Position numbers and translations under genes: made by a program. A DNA stretch of 64,000 nucleotides from an uncultured Eubacteriales bacterium (GTDB taxonomy: Bacteria > Bacillota > Clostridia > Christensenellales > CAG-138). Of this stretch, positions 43,612 to 50,915 are shown one piece after another. The DNA lies in NCBI GenBank assembly GCA_900543475.1, contig UQRU01000002.1, positions 1 to 64,000 on the forward strand, read 5' to 3'. Each line of letters begins with the position of its first letter. Within the stretch, counting starts at the first letter, position 1. Under the pieces are notes generated by a model. It did not search any database and was not told where the DNA came from. It saw nothing but the letters and a program-made list of their open reading frames with translations.

Positions 43612-44724
43612 ATGAAGAAACTGTTGAGTTTGCTGCTGGTTGCGGCCCTGATGCTCTCCATGGTGGCCTGTAGTTCCACACCTGCCGCTACGGAAGAAGC
43701 CCCCGCTGCGGAAGCCCCTGCTGAGGAAGCTCCCGCCGAGGAAGCCCCTGCCGAAGAGGCGCCTGCCGAGGAAGCCGCTGCGTCCGATTTGACCTTTGCC
43801 ATCGTCCCCAAGTCCGCAGGCAACCCCTACAATGAGCGGGAAGCCTCCGGCTTTGAAGAGGCCTGCGCGGCCCTGGGCGTAACCAGCATCGTTCAGTATC
43901 CGGAAGATACCTCCGCTGAAGCCCAGATCACCGTGATCAACAATCTGGTAGCCCAGGGCGTTGACGGCATCGCGGTTGCGGCCAACGATGCGGAAGCCCT
44001 GGAGAGCACCTTGCAGGCCGCCCGCGATAGCGGCATCGTGGTGGTGACCCTGGATTCCGATGCCAAGGGCAGCCAGCTGTTCGTCAACCAGGCGGGCGTC
44101 ACGGAAGTGGGCCAGGTACTGGTGGATTCCATCTATGACATGACCGGCGGCGAAGGCCAGTTTGCCGTACTGTCCGCCACCTCCACCGCCACCAACCAGA
44201 ATTCCTGGATCGCGGCCATGGAGCAGATCATTGCGGGCGACGCCAAGTATGAGAACCTGGAGTGGGTGGTCACCGTATATGGCGACGACGAGTCCCAGAA
44301 GTCCTATGACGAGACCGAATCCCTCATGACCAACTATCCCGACCTGAAGGTCATCTGCTGCCCCACCACCGTGGGTATCCTGGCTTGCGCCCAGGCTGTG
44401 CAGAACAGCGGCAGCGCCATCAAAGTTGCCGGCCTCGGCCTGCCCTCCGAGATGAACGGCTATGTTGGCGAAGGCCTGCCCTGCCCGTATATGTATCTGT
44501 GGAATCCCATTGATGTGGGCGCTTGCGCGGCTTATGCCATCCAGGCCTTCATCGACGGCGCCACCACCGGCGCGGTGGGCGAGACCTATACCGCTGGCAA
44601 TGGCAGCACCTATGAGGTCATTGAAAAGGACGAGAGCGTTGGCGTGTACACCCCCCAAGTCATCGTTGGACCTCCCTTCGAGTTCACGGCGGACAACATT
44701 GCCGAGTGGGCAGAAGTGTATTGA
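43612..44724 (+). CDS. Sugar-binding lipoprotein (RhaS-like substrate-binding protein)
   Basis: 370 residues from ATG 43612 (AAAGGAAAA upstream). Lipoprotein signal peptide with lipobox SMVAC, Cys20. A repetitive linker of EEAPA units (about 25-52) separates it from the periplasmic-binding fold of the CUT2 type (FAIVPKSAGNPYNEREASGFEEAC, VAANDAEALESTLQAARDSGIVVVTLDSD, TATNQNSWIAAMEQI). It binds the sugar outside the cell. L-rhamnose is inferred from rhaM and the neighbouring rhaBA. Confidence 0.92.
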   Translation: MKKLLSLLLVAALMLSMVACSSTPAATEEAPAAEAPAEEAPAEEAPAEEAPAEEAAASDLTFAIVPKSAGNPYNEREASGFEEACAALGVTSIVQYPEDTSAEAQITVINNLVAQGVDGIAVAANDAEALESTLQAARDSGIVVVTLDSDAKGSQLFVNQAGVTEVGQVLVDSIYDMTGGEGQFAVLSATSTATNQNSWIAAMEQIIAGDAKYENLEWVVTVYGDDESQKSYDETESLMTNYPDLKVICCPTTVGILACAQAVQNSGSAIKVAGLGLPSEMNGYVGEGLPCPYMYLWNPIDVGACAAYAIQAFIDGATTGAVGETYTAGNGSTYEVIEKDESVGVYTPQVIVGPPFEFTADNIAEWAEVY

Positions 44725-44768
44725 TGCGCCATTGCGAAACCTGTAAATAGATACATTCGCGACCATAT

Positions 44769-44794
44769 GGGGCAAGGGCATCTGCCCTTGCCCC
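44769..44794 (+). terminator. Intergenic hairpin after the binding-protein gene
   Basis: GGGGCAAGGGCA (44769-44780), TC, TGCCCTTGCCCC (44783-44794), then TCCTTTTGC. Such hairpins after binding-protein genes usually stabilise the upstream message and reduce downstream expression. Confidence 0.6.
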
Positions 44795-44842
44795 TCCTTT
44801 TGCAAAAACCCGGAAAAACGGGCGGGAATAAGGAGAAAAACC

Positions 44843-45154
44843 ATGATCAAAGGGTTCAAAATGAAGCTTTATGAAGGCCAGGCAGCGGAATATGAAAAGC
44901 GGCATAATCAGCTGTGGCCAGAGATGAAAGAAATGATCCATCAATATGGTGGCAAGAATTACAGCATTTTTTGGGATAAGGATACCAACCTACTCTTTGG
45001 CTATATCGAGATCGAGGACCCGGCCCTATGGGCCAAGTCGGCAGACACCCCCATCAACCGGAAATGGTGGGATTTTATGGCGGATATTATGGAAACCAAC
45101 CCGGATAATAGCCCGGTATGCATAGACCTGGAGCCAGTATTCCATTTGGATTGA
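44843..45154 (+). CDS. rhaM: L-rhamnose mutarotase
   Basis: 103 residues, the normal RhaM size. KMKLYEGQAAEYEKRHNQLWPEM contains the active-site His region, and NYSIFWDKDTNLLFGYIE and NRKWWDFMADIM are family-typical. It interconverts alpha and beta L-rhamnose, feeding RhaA. AAGGAG precedes the ATG. This gene is the best evidence that the importer next to it carries L-rhamnose. Confidence 0.93.
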   Translation: MIKGFKMKLYEGQAAEYEKRHNQLWPEMKEMIHQYGGKNYSIFWDKDTNLLFGYIEIEDPALWAKSADTPINRKWWDFMADIMETNPDNSPVCIDLEPVFHLD

Positions 45155-45225
45155 TATAGTAAACGATCAAATCACTTGCCGCGCCAAAGGCGCAAAACAA
45201 TCGGATGAATGAGAGGATGAGCGAA

Positions 45226-46722
45226 ATGCGTCATATCGAATATAAAAAGCCGCGGATCGGCCTGTACAGCATGGGACTCAAGGCGTATTGGACCCAGTTC
45301 CCCGGCCTTCGGGAGCGACTGGCGGAATATGGGGAGTTCATCGCAAAGCGCCTGGAAGCCTGCGGCGCACAGGTATTCAACTATGGCCTGGTGGATTGCG
45401 AGCAGGCGGGCAGCGCAGCAGGGGATTATTTTTCCAAGGCGGACGTGGATCTGATCTTCAGCCATTCCGCCACCTATTGTACCAGCGCCAGCATCCTTCC
45501 GGTACATCAGCTTTGCCCGGCGCCGGTTGTAGTATTGAATTTACAGCCTGCCCCTCGGATCGATTATGCCCGCACCACCACCGGAGAATGGTTGGCCCAT
45601 TGCGGCGCATGCCCGGCGCCGGAAGTGGCCAATGCATTTAACCGTGCCGGTATCCCATATCGGGTGGTGAACGGGCTATTGGGGTTGGACTACACCCCAG
45701 AGATCTCCCTGACGGAAGAAAACACCGCGGACCGGCCGGAGGCAAAGCGGGCCTGGAAGCAAATTGAAGAATGGGTGCAGGCCGCCAAAGTAAAGCGGAA
45801 CCTAAAGGGCGCCCGGTTTGGCTTCCTAGGGAATACCTATGGGGGTATGTTGGACCTGTATTCGGATTTTACTATGTTTTCCGCCCAAACCGGCGCCCAT
45901 TTGCAGGTGCTGGAGATGTGCGACCTGGAGCAGCAGCTCCAGCAGGTCACCGATGAAGAGGTGGCGGCAAAACGACAGGAGATCGAAGGCTTTTTCCTGA
46001 TCACCGACGACCAGGCAGCAGACCCCTTGGCCAGCAAACCCACCCAAGCCCAGCTGGACTGGTCCGCCAGGGTGGCTTGCGCCCAGGAGAAGCTGGTGCA
46101 GGCATTCCATCTGGACGCGCTGGCCTACTATTACCATGGGGCGCCTGGCGGCCATTATGAGGATGTGCAGGGCGGCTTTATCGTGGGGCACTCCCTGTTG
46201 ACGGCAGCCGGTATCCCCTGCGCGGGGGAAGGAGACCTGAAAACAGCCCTGGCTATGAAGATTTGCGATATCCTGGGGAAGGGCGGCAGCTTCTGTGAAA
46301 TCGTGGTGACGGACTACGAGGATGGGGTAATCCTATTGGGCCATGATGGCCCCTTCCATTTGGAGATCGCCCGTAGCAAGCCGTTTTTGCGGGGCATGGG
46401 CCTATACCATGGCAAGCAGGGCACTGGCGTATCCGTGGAGGCCAAGGTCAAGGCCGGCCCCATCACCAACCTGAACTGCACCCAGACCATCGATGGTAAG
46501 CTGAAGTTTATCATCACCGAGGCGGAGTCCACCGACGGCCCCATTATGACCATTGGCAATACCCAGACGCCGGTCCGGTTCAAACGGGACCCGGACAGCT
46601 ACATGGACGCCTGGTTTGCTGAAGCGCCTACCCATCATTTTGCCATGAGCGTGGGCCATAATGCAAGCCTGCTGAATAAGGTGGCGGATCTGCTAAGGAT
46701 CCCAGCGGTGACACTGGAGTAG
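45226..46722 (+). CDS. L-arabinose/L-fucose isomerase-like protein
   Basis: 498 residues from ATG 45226, ten bases after GAGAGG; an upstream in-frame ATG at 45205 has no such site. The fold is that of AraA/FucI-like isomerases. Probable metal and catalytic residues appear in GGHYEDVQGGFIVGHSLL, CAGEGDLKTALAMKI, LGHDGPFHLEIA and THHFAMSVGH, equivalent to the Glu-Glu-His-His set of AraA. It sits directly after rhaM, yet the locus already has RhaA, so a second aldose such as L-fucose or L-arabinose, or an alternative rhamnose route, is possible. Substrate not determined. Confidence 0.82.
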   Translation: MRHIEYKKPRIGLYSMGLKAYWTQFPGLRERLAEYGEFIAKRLEACGAQVFNYGLVDCEQAGSAAGDYFSKADVDLIFSHSATYCTSASILPVHQLCPAPVVVLNLQPAPRIDYARTTTGEWLAHCGACPAPEVANAFNRAGIPYRVVNGLLGLDYTPEISLTEENTADRPEAKRAWKQIEEWVQAAKVKRNLKGARFGFLGNTYGGMLDLYSDFTMFSAQTGAHLQVLEMCDLEQQLQQVTDEEVAAKRQEIEGFFLITDDQAADPLASKPTQAQLDWSARVACAQEKLVQAFHLDALAYYYHGAPGGHYEDVQGGFIVGHSLLTAAGIPCAGEGDLKTALAMKICDILGKGGSFCEIVVTDYEDGVILLGHDGPFHLEIARSKPFLRGMGLYHGKQGTGVSVEAKVKAGPITNLNCTQTIDGKLKFIITEAESTDGPIMTIGNTQTPVRFKRDPDSYMDAWFAEAPTHHFAMSVGHNASLLNKVADLLRIPAVTLE

Positions 46723-46743
46723 CATAAAACCCTTAAAAAAGGG

Positions 46744-46789
46744 ATATGGATAAGCCCCCGGGCAGAGCGGCCTTGGGGGCTTGCCATAT
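46744..46789. other. Two-part hairpin between the isomerase gene and spoVT
   Basis: ATATGG (46744-46749) pairs with CCATAT (46784-46789) and AAGCCCCC (46752-46759) with GGGGGCTT (46775-46782). No T-run follows on the plus strand; a T-run is present for the minus strand. Probably ends or stabilises the isomerase transcript. Confidence 0.45.
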
Positions 46790-46847
46790 GCGCAAAAACA
46801 GGCGTAAGCTGTGCCAAAGCATGGCAAAAAACACCACAGAATTCCCC

Positions 46848-46876
46848 GCATACATCCGGCCGGCTTACAAATACTA
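46848..46876 (+). promoter_or_regulatory. Candidate SigG/SigF-type promoter of spoVT
   Basis: GCATA (46848-46852) and AATACTA (46870-46876), 17 bases apart, resemble the forespore consensus (GHATR and CATxHTA, usually 18 apart). No SigA-type promoter is evident here. SpoVT is a forespore gene in bacilli. Confidence 0.4.
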
Positions 46877-46918
46877 GTGCTACAGCCAACAGAACCACAA
46901 TACAGGAGGAATAGGGCA

Positions 46919-47464
46919 TTGAAAGCAACAGGCATCGTAAGACGCATCGACGAACTTGGCCGGGTGGTCATTCCCAAGGAAATTCGCAGGACTCTTCGTA
47001 TCCGCGAAGGCGATCCCCTGGAAATATTTACCGATCGCGATGGAGAGGTGATTCTAAAAAAGTACTCTCCTATTGGAGAATTGGGAGATTTTGCCAAGGA
47101 ATATGCGGAATCCCTGTATCAAGCGTTAGGTCATACGGCGGTGATCTGCGACAAGGACGCAGTCATTGCAGTGGCGGGAGGAAGCAAACGGGAGTTAATG
47201 GATAAACCCATCAGCGAAGAGGTGGAGCGGCTGATGAAAACCCGGGAGCGTGGCACCTTCAGCCGGGCCCAGGGAAATATGATCCCCTTGTTTAGCGGGG
47301 ACAATGGCGTATACCAGTCTGGGGTGGTGGTGCCAATTTTGGCAGGCGGAGACGCTATTGGCGCGGTGCTTATGATTAGCCGGGAAGTGGAAACCATGGG
47401 GGAAGTGGAACGCAAGCTATGCGAAACAGCCGCCCATTTTATGGGGAAGCAGATGGAGACTTGA
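46919..47464 (+). CDS. spoVT: SpoVT-like sporulation regulator (AbrB + GAF)
   Basis: 181 residues from TTG 46919, nine bases after AGGAGG; the conserved N-terminus MKATGIVRRIDELGRVVIPKEIRR begins exactly here. The AbrB swapped-hairpin DNA-binding domain (1-50) is followed by a GAF-like domain (about 60-178), the layout and length of SpoVT (178 residues in Bacillus). It modulates forespore gene expression and marks the organism as a spore former or recent descendant. Monocistronic. Confidence 0.93.
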   Translation: MKATGIVRRIDELGRVVIPKEIRRTLRIREGDPLEIFTDRDGEVILKKYSPIGELGDFAKEYAESLYQALGHTAVICDKDAVIAVAGGSKRELMDKPISEEVERLMKTRERGTFSRAQGNMIPLFSGDNGVYQSGVVVPILAGGDAIGAVLMISREVETMGEVERKLCETAAHFMGKQMET

Positions 47465-47512
47465 CTGCCGTAAGACTCTCATTTGGCCGGCCTTCCAAAG
47501 CTTGATATTACC

Positions 47513-47549
47513 AAAAAGCGTGCACCGAAAAAGGTCAGCACGCTTTTTT
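47513..47549. terminator. Terminator between spoVT and the convergent tungstate operon
   Basis: AAAAAGCGTGC (47513-47523) pairs with GCACGCTTTTT (47538-47548), with A- and T-runs on both sides so it can serve both directions. Confidence 0.8.
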
Positions 47550-47611
47550 CTCAGTGGTCATACTGTTTGGTAGATATATCGAAGGAACTTGCGCAGGCAA
47601 TCCCCGTTGTT

Positions 47612-48268
47612 TCACCCCCGATAAAAGGCTAAAAACTGTTGGGTCCGAGGGTCTGTAGGGGCGTTTAGCACCTGGGAAGCAGGGCCCATTTCCGCCAGGC
47701 AGCCTTCATGAAGAACCAGCACGTCATCTGCAATGCGCTGCACTTGCCCCAGGCCGTGGGAGATCATAACTACGGGACAGCCTTGCCGTTTGCAATAATC
47801 CCGGATCAAAGTCTCTGCCAGGATGGTGGAGGCGATATCCATGGAAGCAGTAGGCTCGTCCAAGATCAATAAATCAAAGGATTGCATCAACAGCCTGGCC
47901 AGGGCCATGCGCGCGGTTTCGCCCCCCGAGAGCTTCGGGGCTTGTTGCTTAGCCAGATGCTGAATTTGCAACGCTGCCATAAGCTGCTGGCATTGTTCCC
48001 GATCCCCTTTGCTTAACAGTATATTTTTCCGTACCTGCATATGAAAAGCATAGGGATGCTGGGGTAGATATCCCACGCGGATCCCCCCGGGCAAAAGCCG
48101 CGCCTGGGTATCCGAAGGGATAATGCCGGCTAAAAGCCGTGCAAATGTGGTTTTCCCACTGCCATTCGCGCCGATCACCGCAGTGATGTGGCCGGCTTCC
48201 AAGGGCAATGGGGGCAAATCCAGCACCAGACGTCGATTATATGACTTTTTGGCCGGCGGGGTTATCAC
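47612..48268 (-). CDS. tupC: Tungstate ABC importer ATPase
   Basis: 218 residues from GTG 48268, whose GTG overlaps the TGA of the permease gene (GTGA). Walker A VIGANGSGKTT, signature LSGGETARMALA, Walker B LLILDEPTASMD and switch His in MISHGLGQ. A short ABC cassette matching TupC/WtpC. An open frame continues upstream into the permease region in another frame but has no domain and is not used. It powers the TupB permease. Confidence 0.88.
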   Translation of the reverse strand: MITPPAKKSYNRRLVLDLPPLPLEAGHITAVIGANGSGKTTFARLLAGIIPSDTQARLLPGGIRVGYLPQHPYAFHMQVRKNILLSKGDREQCQQLMAALQIQHLAKQQAPKLSGGETARMALARLLMQSFDLLILDEPTASMDIASTILAETLIRDYCKRQGCPVVMISHGLGQVQRIADDVLVLHEGCLAEMGPASQVLNAPTDPRTQQFLAFYRG

Positions 48269-48951
48269 TTGCTTAGCCTCCTTTGCACCAGGGTGATCGA
48301 TGCGTTGATGCACATAGAGATGACCATCAGGATCAAACCTAAGGCTATTCCCAGGGAAAAGTCCCCTCGATTGGTATAAAGCATAATGGCCGTGGTCATA
48401 ACATTGGTCTTCCATGCAATGGCGCCGCCCACCATGGAGACCGCCCCTACTTCCGCTACTGCTCTTGCAAAGGCCAGTAAATAAGTGGAAAAAATTTGGT
48501 AGGTGCTTTCGTTCATCAGCAGCAAAAAGGTTTTGAAATGGCTCAGTTGCAACCCTTGGGCAGTTTCTTGGATGGGGCCAATGATGCTGGAAACGTGGGT
48601 TTCCATGTTGCTGACCACCAATGGGACAATCAACACAACCTGAGCAATGATCATCAGCTTTACCGTAAACAGCAGCTTCCACGAACCAAAAGGCCCCACG
48701 CCGGAAAAGAGCATATAAAAAAGTAAACCGCAAACCACGGGCGGCATACCCATCATGGTGCGGTTATAGACCACCAAAACCTGGCGAAAGCGAAACCGGG
48801 TTGCCCCCAGCCAGATCCCTAGGGGTACGCCGATGAGCAGGGCCAGAATGGAGCTCGTAAGGCTCATTTTCGCTGTGGTGGAAAGGATGTTTAACAGCTC
48901 AAGGTCGCCTTCTAAAATTAGGTTTAGGGCTTCAGCTAATGCAGTCTTCAT
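48265..48951 (-). CDS. tupB: Tungstate ABC importer permease
   Basis: 228 residues from ATG 48951, nine bases after GGAGG. Five or six transmembrane helices; TTAKMSLTSSILALLIGVPLGIWLG and the permease loop RAVAEVGAVSMVGGAI (EAA-type motif contacting the ATPase) fit TupB/ModB proteins. The periplasmic loop MGMPPVVCGLLFYMLFSGVGPFG is typical of TupB. Middle gene of tupABC, separated from tupA by 283 bases with a hairpin. Confidence 0.9.
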   Translation of the reverse strand: MKTALAEALNLILEGDLELLNILSTTAKMSLTSSILALLIGVPLGIWLGATRFRFRQVLVVYNRTMMGMPPVVCGLLFYMLFSGVGPFGSWKLLFTVKLMIIAQVVLIVPLVVSNMETHVSSIIGPIQETAQGLQLSHFKTFLLLMNESTYQIFSTYLLAFARAVAEVGAVSMVGGAIAWKTNVMTTAIMLYTNRGDFSLGIALGLILMVISMCINASITLVQRRLSK

Positions 48952-49186
48952 CCAGTTCAGCCTCCTTGGGGAAAACGGCCGCCGGCGTCTGGCAGAACGC
49001 AAGGGCGCTGCCTGACAAGCTAGGCAAAGCAAAGGATGCTTTTTCTTCCATGGCGGCGATAGGGGACTTTCTCATCCAGCAGGGACTGCGGAATGCAAAT
49101 CGCAAAGGCCCCTGTCCCACAAGGACCTTTCGCCATGCCCAAATATTGGGCTGGAAATCCACGATCGTTTCGCGCCTTTCCAAGGG

Positions 49187-49222
49187 CTAGGGCGGTCGCC
49201 CCCTAGAGGTTGGCCGCCCTAG
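49187..49222. other. Inverted repeat in the tupA-tupB gap
   Basis: CTAGGGCGG (49187-49195) and CCGCCCTAG (49214-49222) form a perfect nine-base dyad right after the tupA stop. It has no T-run, so it likely stabilises or attenuates the transcript. The rest of the gap (48952-49186) contains no gene I recognise. Confidence 0.55.
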
Positions 49223-49234
49223 GCTCGTTTTCAA

Positions 49235-50299
49235 TCAATCCATTACGCCGCCGTTGGCAGCAAAGGTGAGATAGGTCGCCTTATCCGTAAGGATATAGGC
49301 GCCCATTTCCTCAGCCATAACCAGGCAGGAACCCATGCCGGCATTGGCGGAGGTGTACCAATCGGTATAATCTACAAAGCTTTCCGGCTCAGCGGTGATG
49401 CCCAGCTCTTCCGGCCAGAGGGACAGCTCTTTGGTATGGGTACCGGAGCCATCGCCACGGGAGATAAAGGGATATTTGCCTTCCGCAATGGCGGCAAAGG
49501 CATCCAACACGGTGGCAGCATCCTTTACGCCGGCAGGATCGGATTCAGGGCCGCAAAGTACAAAATAGTTGTACAGGAAGGAAAGCCGCGGGGAGTCAAA
49601 GCCCTCCAGGGTGTAGGCGTAGCCCGCGTTAACAAAATCCTCTTCCTGGCTCTTGGCATGCACCAGGATCAGATCCGCATTGCCATATTGGGCGGCGGCG
49701 ATGGCCTTGCCGGTACCGGCGGATTGGACCTCTACCGTATAGCCGTATTCCTCTTCGAATACAGGCAGCAGGCAACCGAGCAGGCCGGAGTCGTTGACGG
49801 AAGTGGTGGTGGATAGACGGATGACCTTGGTCTCTTCCGTGGCGGGAGCAATTTCCCCTTCATAGGTGGGCGCGCCTTCCAGAATGTAGAACAGGCTATC
49901 CCCATACTCTTCTTGCCCATAGGAGCCGGCCAGGGAAATGCCCTCCTCGGACAGGAACCACTGGATCAGCGCCTGGGCGCCGGCGGTATTGATGGCCACA
50001 TCGGAAACCGCATTGCCATCCGCATCGGTGAAGGGCGCTTCCGGATTGACCGCGATCAAGGTGTAGGTGTTGATCATGCTGTCATCCTGCTCCTTGAGGA
50101 TCACGGTTTGCAGAGCGGCAGCAGGGGCCTCGGTTTCCTCGGGAGCAGCAGTCTCTTGTGCGGGCGTTTCTTCTACAGGCGCCTCCTCTGCGGGCTCCGT
50201 AGCGGCGGGCTGTTCCGTGACCGCCTCCTGGCTGGAACAACCTGCAAACAGGCTAAGGGTCATAGCCAGCAAGAGCAGCCAAACGAGAAGTTTTTTCAT
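49235..50299 (-). CDS. tupA: Tungstate-binding lipoprotein with circularly permuted TupA domain
   Basis: 354 residues from ATG 50299. Lipoprotein signal with lipobox LFAGC, Cys21, then an acidic Pro/Thr/Glu linker (22-60). The TupA core with its ligand motif STTTSVNDSGLL (163-174), QSAGTGKAIAAAQYGNADLILVHA, FISRGDGSGTHTKEL and GMGSCLVMAEEMGAYILTDKATYL runs to the C-terminus at 354. The segment that normally follows GAYTLTDRGTYL in TupA (ILVEGD..LLN.YSVIAVNPE.HP...A..F..W..S.EG...I..FG...YGEPLF) is found instead before the core, at 64-139 (VILKEQDDSMINTYTLIAVNPE, AQALIQWFLSEEGISLAGSYG, EYGDSLFYI). The order is thus C-terminal segment, linker (140-158), core: a circular permutation. It should bind tungstate for the adjacent tungsten enzyme. 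Confidence 0.88.
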   Translation of the reverse strand: MKKLLVWLLLLAMTLSLFAGCSSQEAVTEQPAATEPAEEAPVEETPAQETAAPEETEAPAAALQTVILKEQDDSMINTYTLIAVNPEAPFTDADGNAVSDVAINTAGAQALIQWFLSEEGISLAGSYGQEEYGDSLFYILEGAPTYEGEIAPATEETKVIRLSTTTSVNDSGLLGCLLPVFEEEYGYTVEVQSAGTGKAIAAAQYGNADLILVHAKSQEEDFVNAGYAYTLEGFDSPRLSFLYNYFVLCGPESDPAGVKDAATVLDAFAAIAEGKYPFISRGDGSGTHTKELSLWPEELGITAEPESFVDYTDWYTSANAGMGSCLVMAEEMGAYILTDKATYLTFAANGGVMD

Positions 50300-50465
50300 A
50301 AGTTTTTCCTCCGAAATAAAAATTAGCCTCCTGGAAATCTGATGCAACAGGAAAAGATCCGGCACAACAGGATTTGCAAGGGGCTCGTCCACCACTTTCA
50401 AATTCGACCAATATGGGGTCTTGCCGTGATCTCTCTCCAGGAATACTAGACCACAGGAAGCCATA
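50300..50465 (-). promoter_or_regulatory. tupA leader, unclassified
   Basis: About 165 transcribed bases with several short complementary blocks, for example GGTCT with AGACC and GGCT with AGCC on the minus strand. A metal-oxyanion or molybdenum-cofactor-sensing leader would fit the gene, but I do not see the conserved Moco-RNA core and do not assign a class. GGAGG precedes the ATG. Confidence 0.3.
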
Positions 50466-50471
50466 CAGGAT

Positions 50472-50500
50472 ATTATACGTGCTTCCCATTTCCCTGTCAA
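50472..50500 (-). promoter_or_regulatory. Consensus SigA promoter of tupABC
   Basis: Minus strand TTGACA (50495-50500), 17 bases, TATAAT (50472-50477): a full match to consensus. Confidence 0.85.
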
Positions 50501-50816
50501 TCTGTCCCTAAAGGAATAGAAAAATATTGCTGAATTCTCATAAAAAGCCCCAAATTTCCCAGAATATCGAATCTTTTTCTATAACCGCTAGCCTGGGGGA
50601 ACGCGGGCTGAAAAAATTTACCCTAGTCTTTTTCCAAAATTTAGCTAGGATATATTTAACATAAGTAAGAAATAACTTATAATAGATTAAATAAATAAAA
50701 TTTTTATATATATCAATTAAAAATAAATGATTATTTATCTTTTTAAATGAAAAAAATTTAGCATTCCTTTTTTAAACCTTATCCAAAGCAAAGGATAGCT
50801 GCCTTTGCAAAGTGCG
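50501..50816. other. AT-rich intergenic island upstream of the aldehyde oxidoreductase
   Basis: From about 50640 to 50775 the sequence is almost only A and T, in sharp contrast to the GC-rich surroundings, with many A- and T-tracts (bent DNA is likely). No reading frame, hairpin with T-run or repeat of note. It may be a regulatory or acquired segment. Confidence 0.6.
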
Positions 50817-50869
50817 TTGACAGAACACCCTAAAGTTTTCTATAATATAGATATGTTAAAAATAACATA
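50817..50869 (+). promoter_or_regulatory. Promoter and PadR-type operator of the aldehyde oxidoreductase
   Basis: TTGACA (50817-50822), 18 bases, TATAAT (50841-50846). ATGTTAAAAATAACAT (50853-50868) is an exact ATGT-N8-ACAT dyad with seven-base arms TATGTTA / TAACATA and lies on the predicted transcription start. The same dyad occurs before the transporter at 53586. ATGT-N8-ACAT is the known core of PadR operators; a PadR-like gene lies at 55834. Confidence 0.75.
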
Positions 50870-50915
50870 ATATTTCCTTATCCTTATCGACATTTGCAAT
50901 TACGGAGGGAGCATC

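Noticed and set aside
43680-43780. Short tandem repeats encoding EEAPA units as a CRISPR or satellite array
   Set aside because: They encode the linker of a lipoprotein in frame and have no spacers; the SH3 repeats at 57-60 kb are likewise protein repeats.
48268-48733. N-terminal extension of the TupC ATPase
   Set aside because: The upstream part of the frame lies inside the tupB gene in another frame, has no domain, and the GTGA overlap gives a natural start.
50300-50465. Moco/tungsten cofactor riboswitch before tupA
   Set aside because: The conserved core of the Moco RNA motif could not be recognised by eye; recorded only as an unclassified leader.
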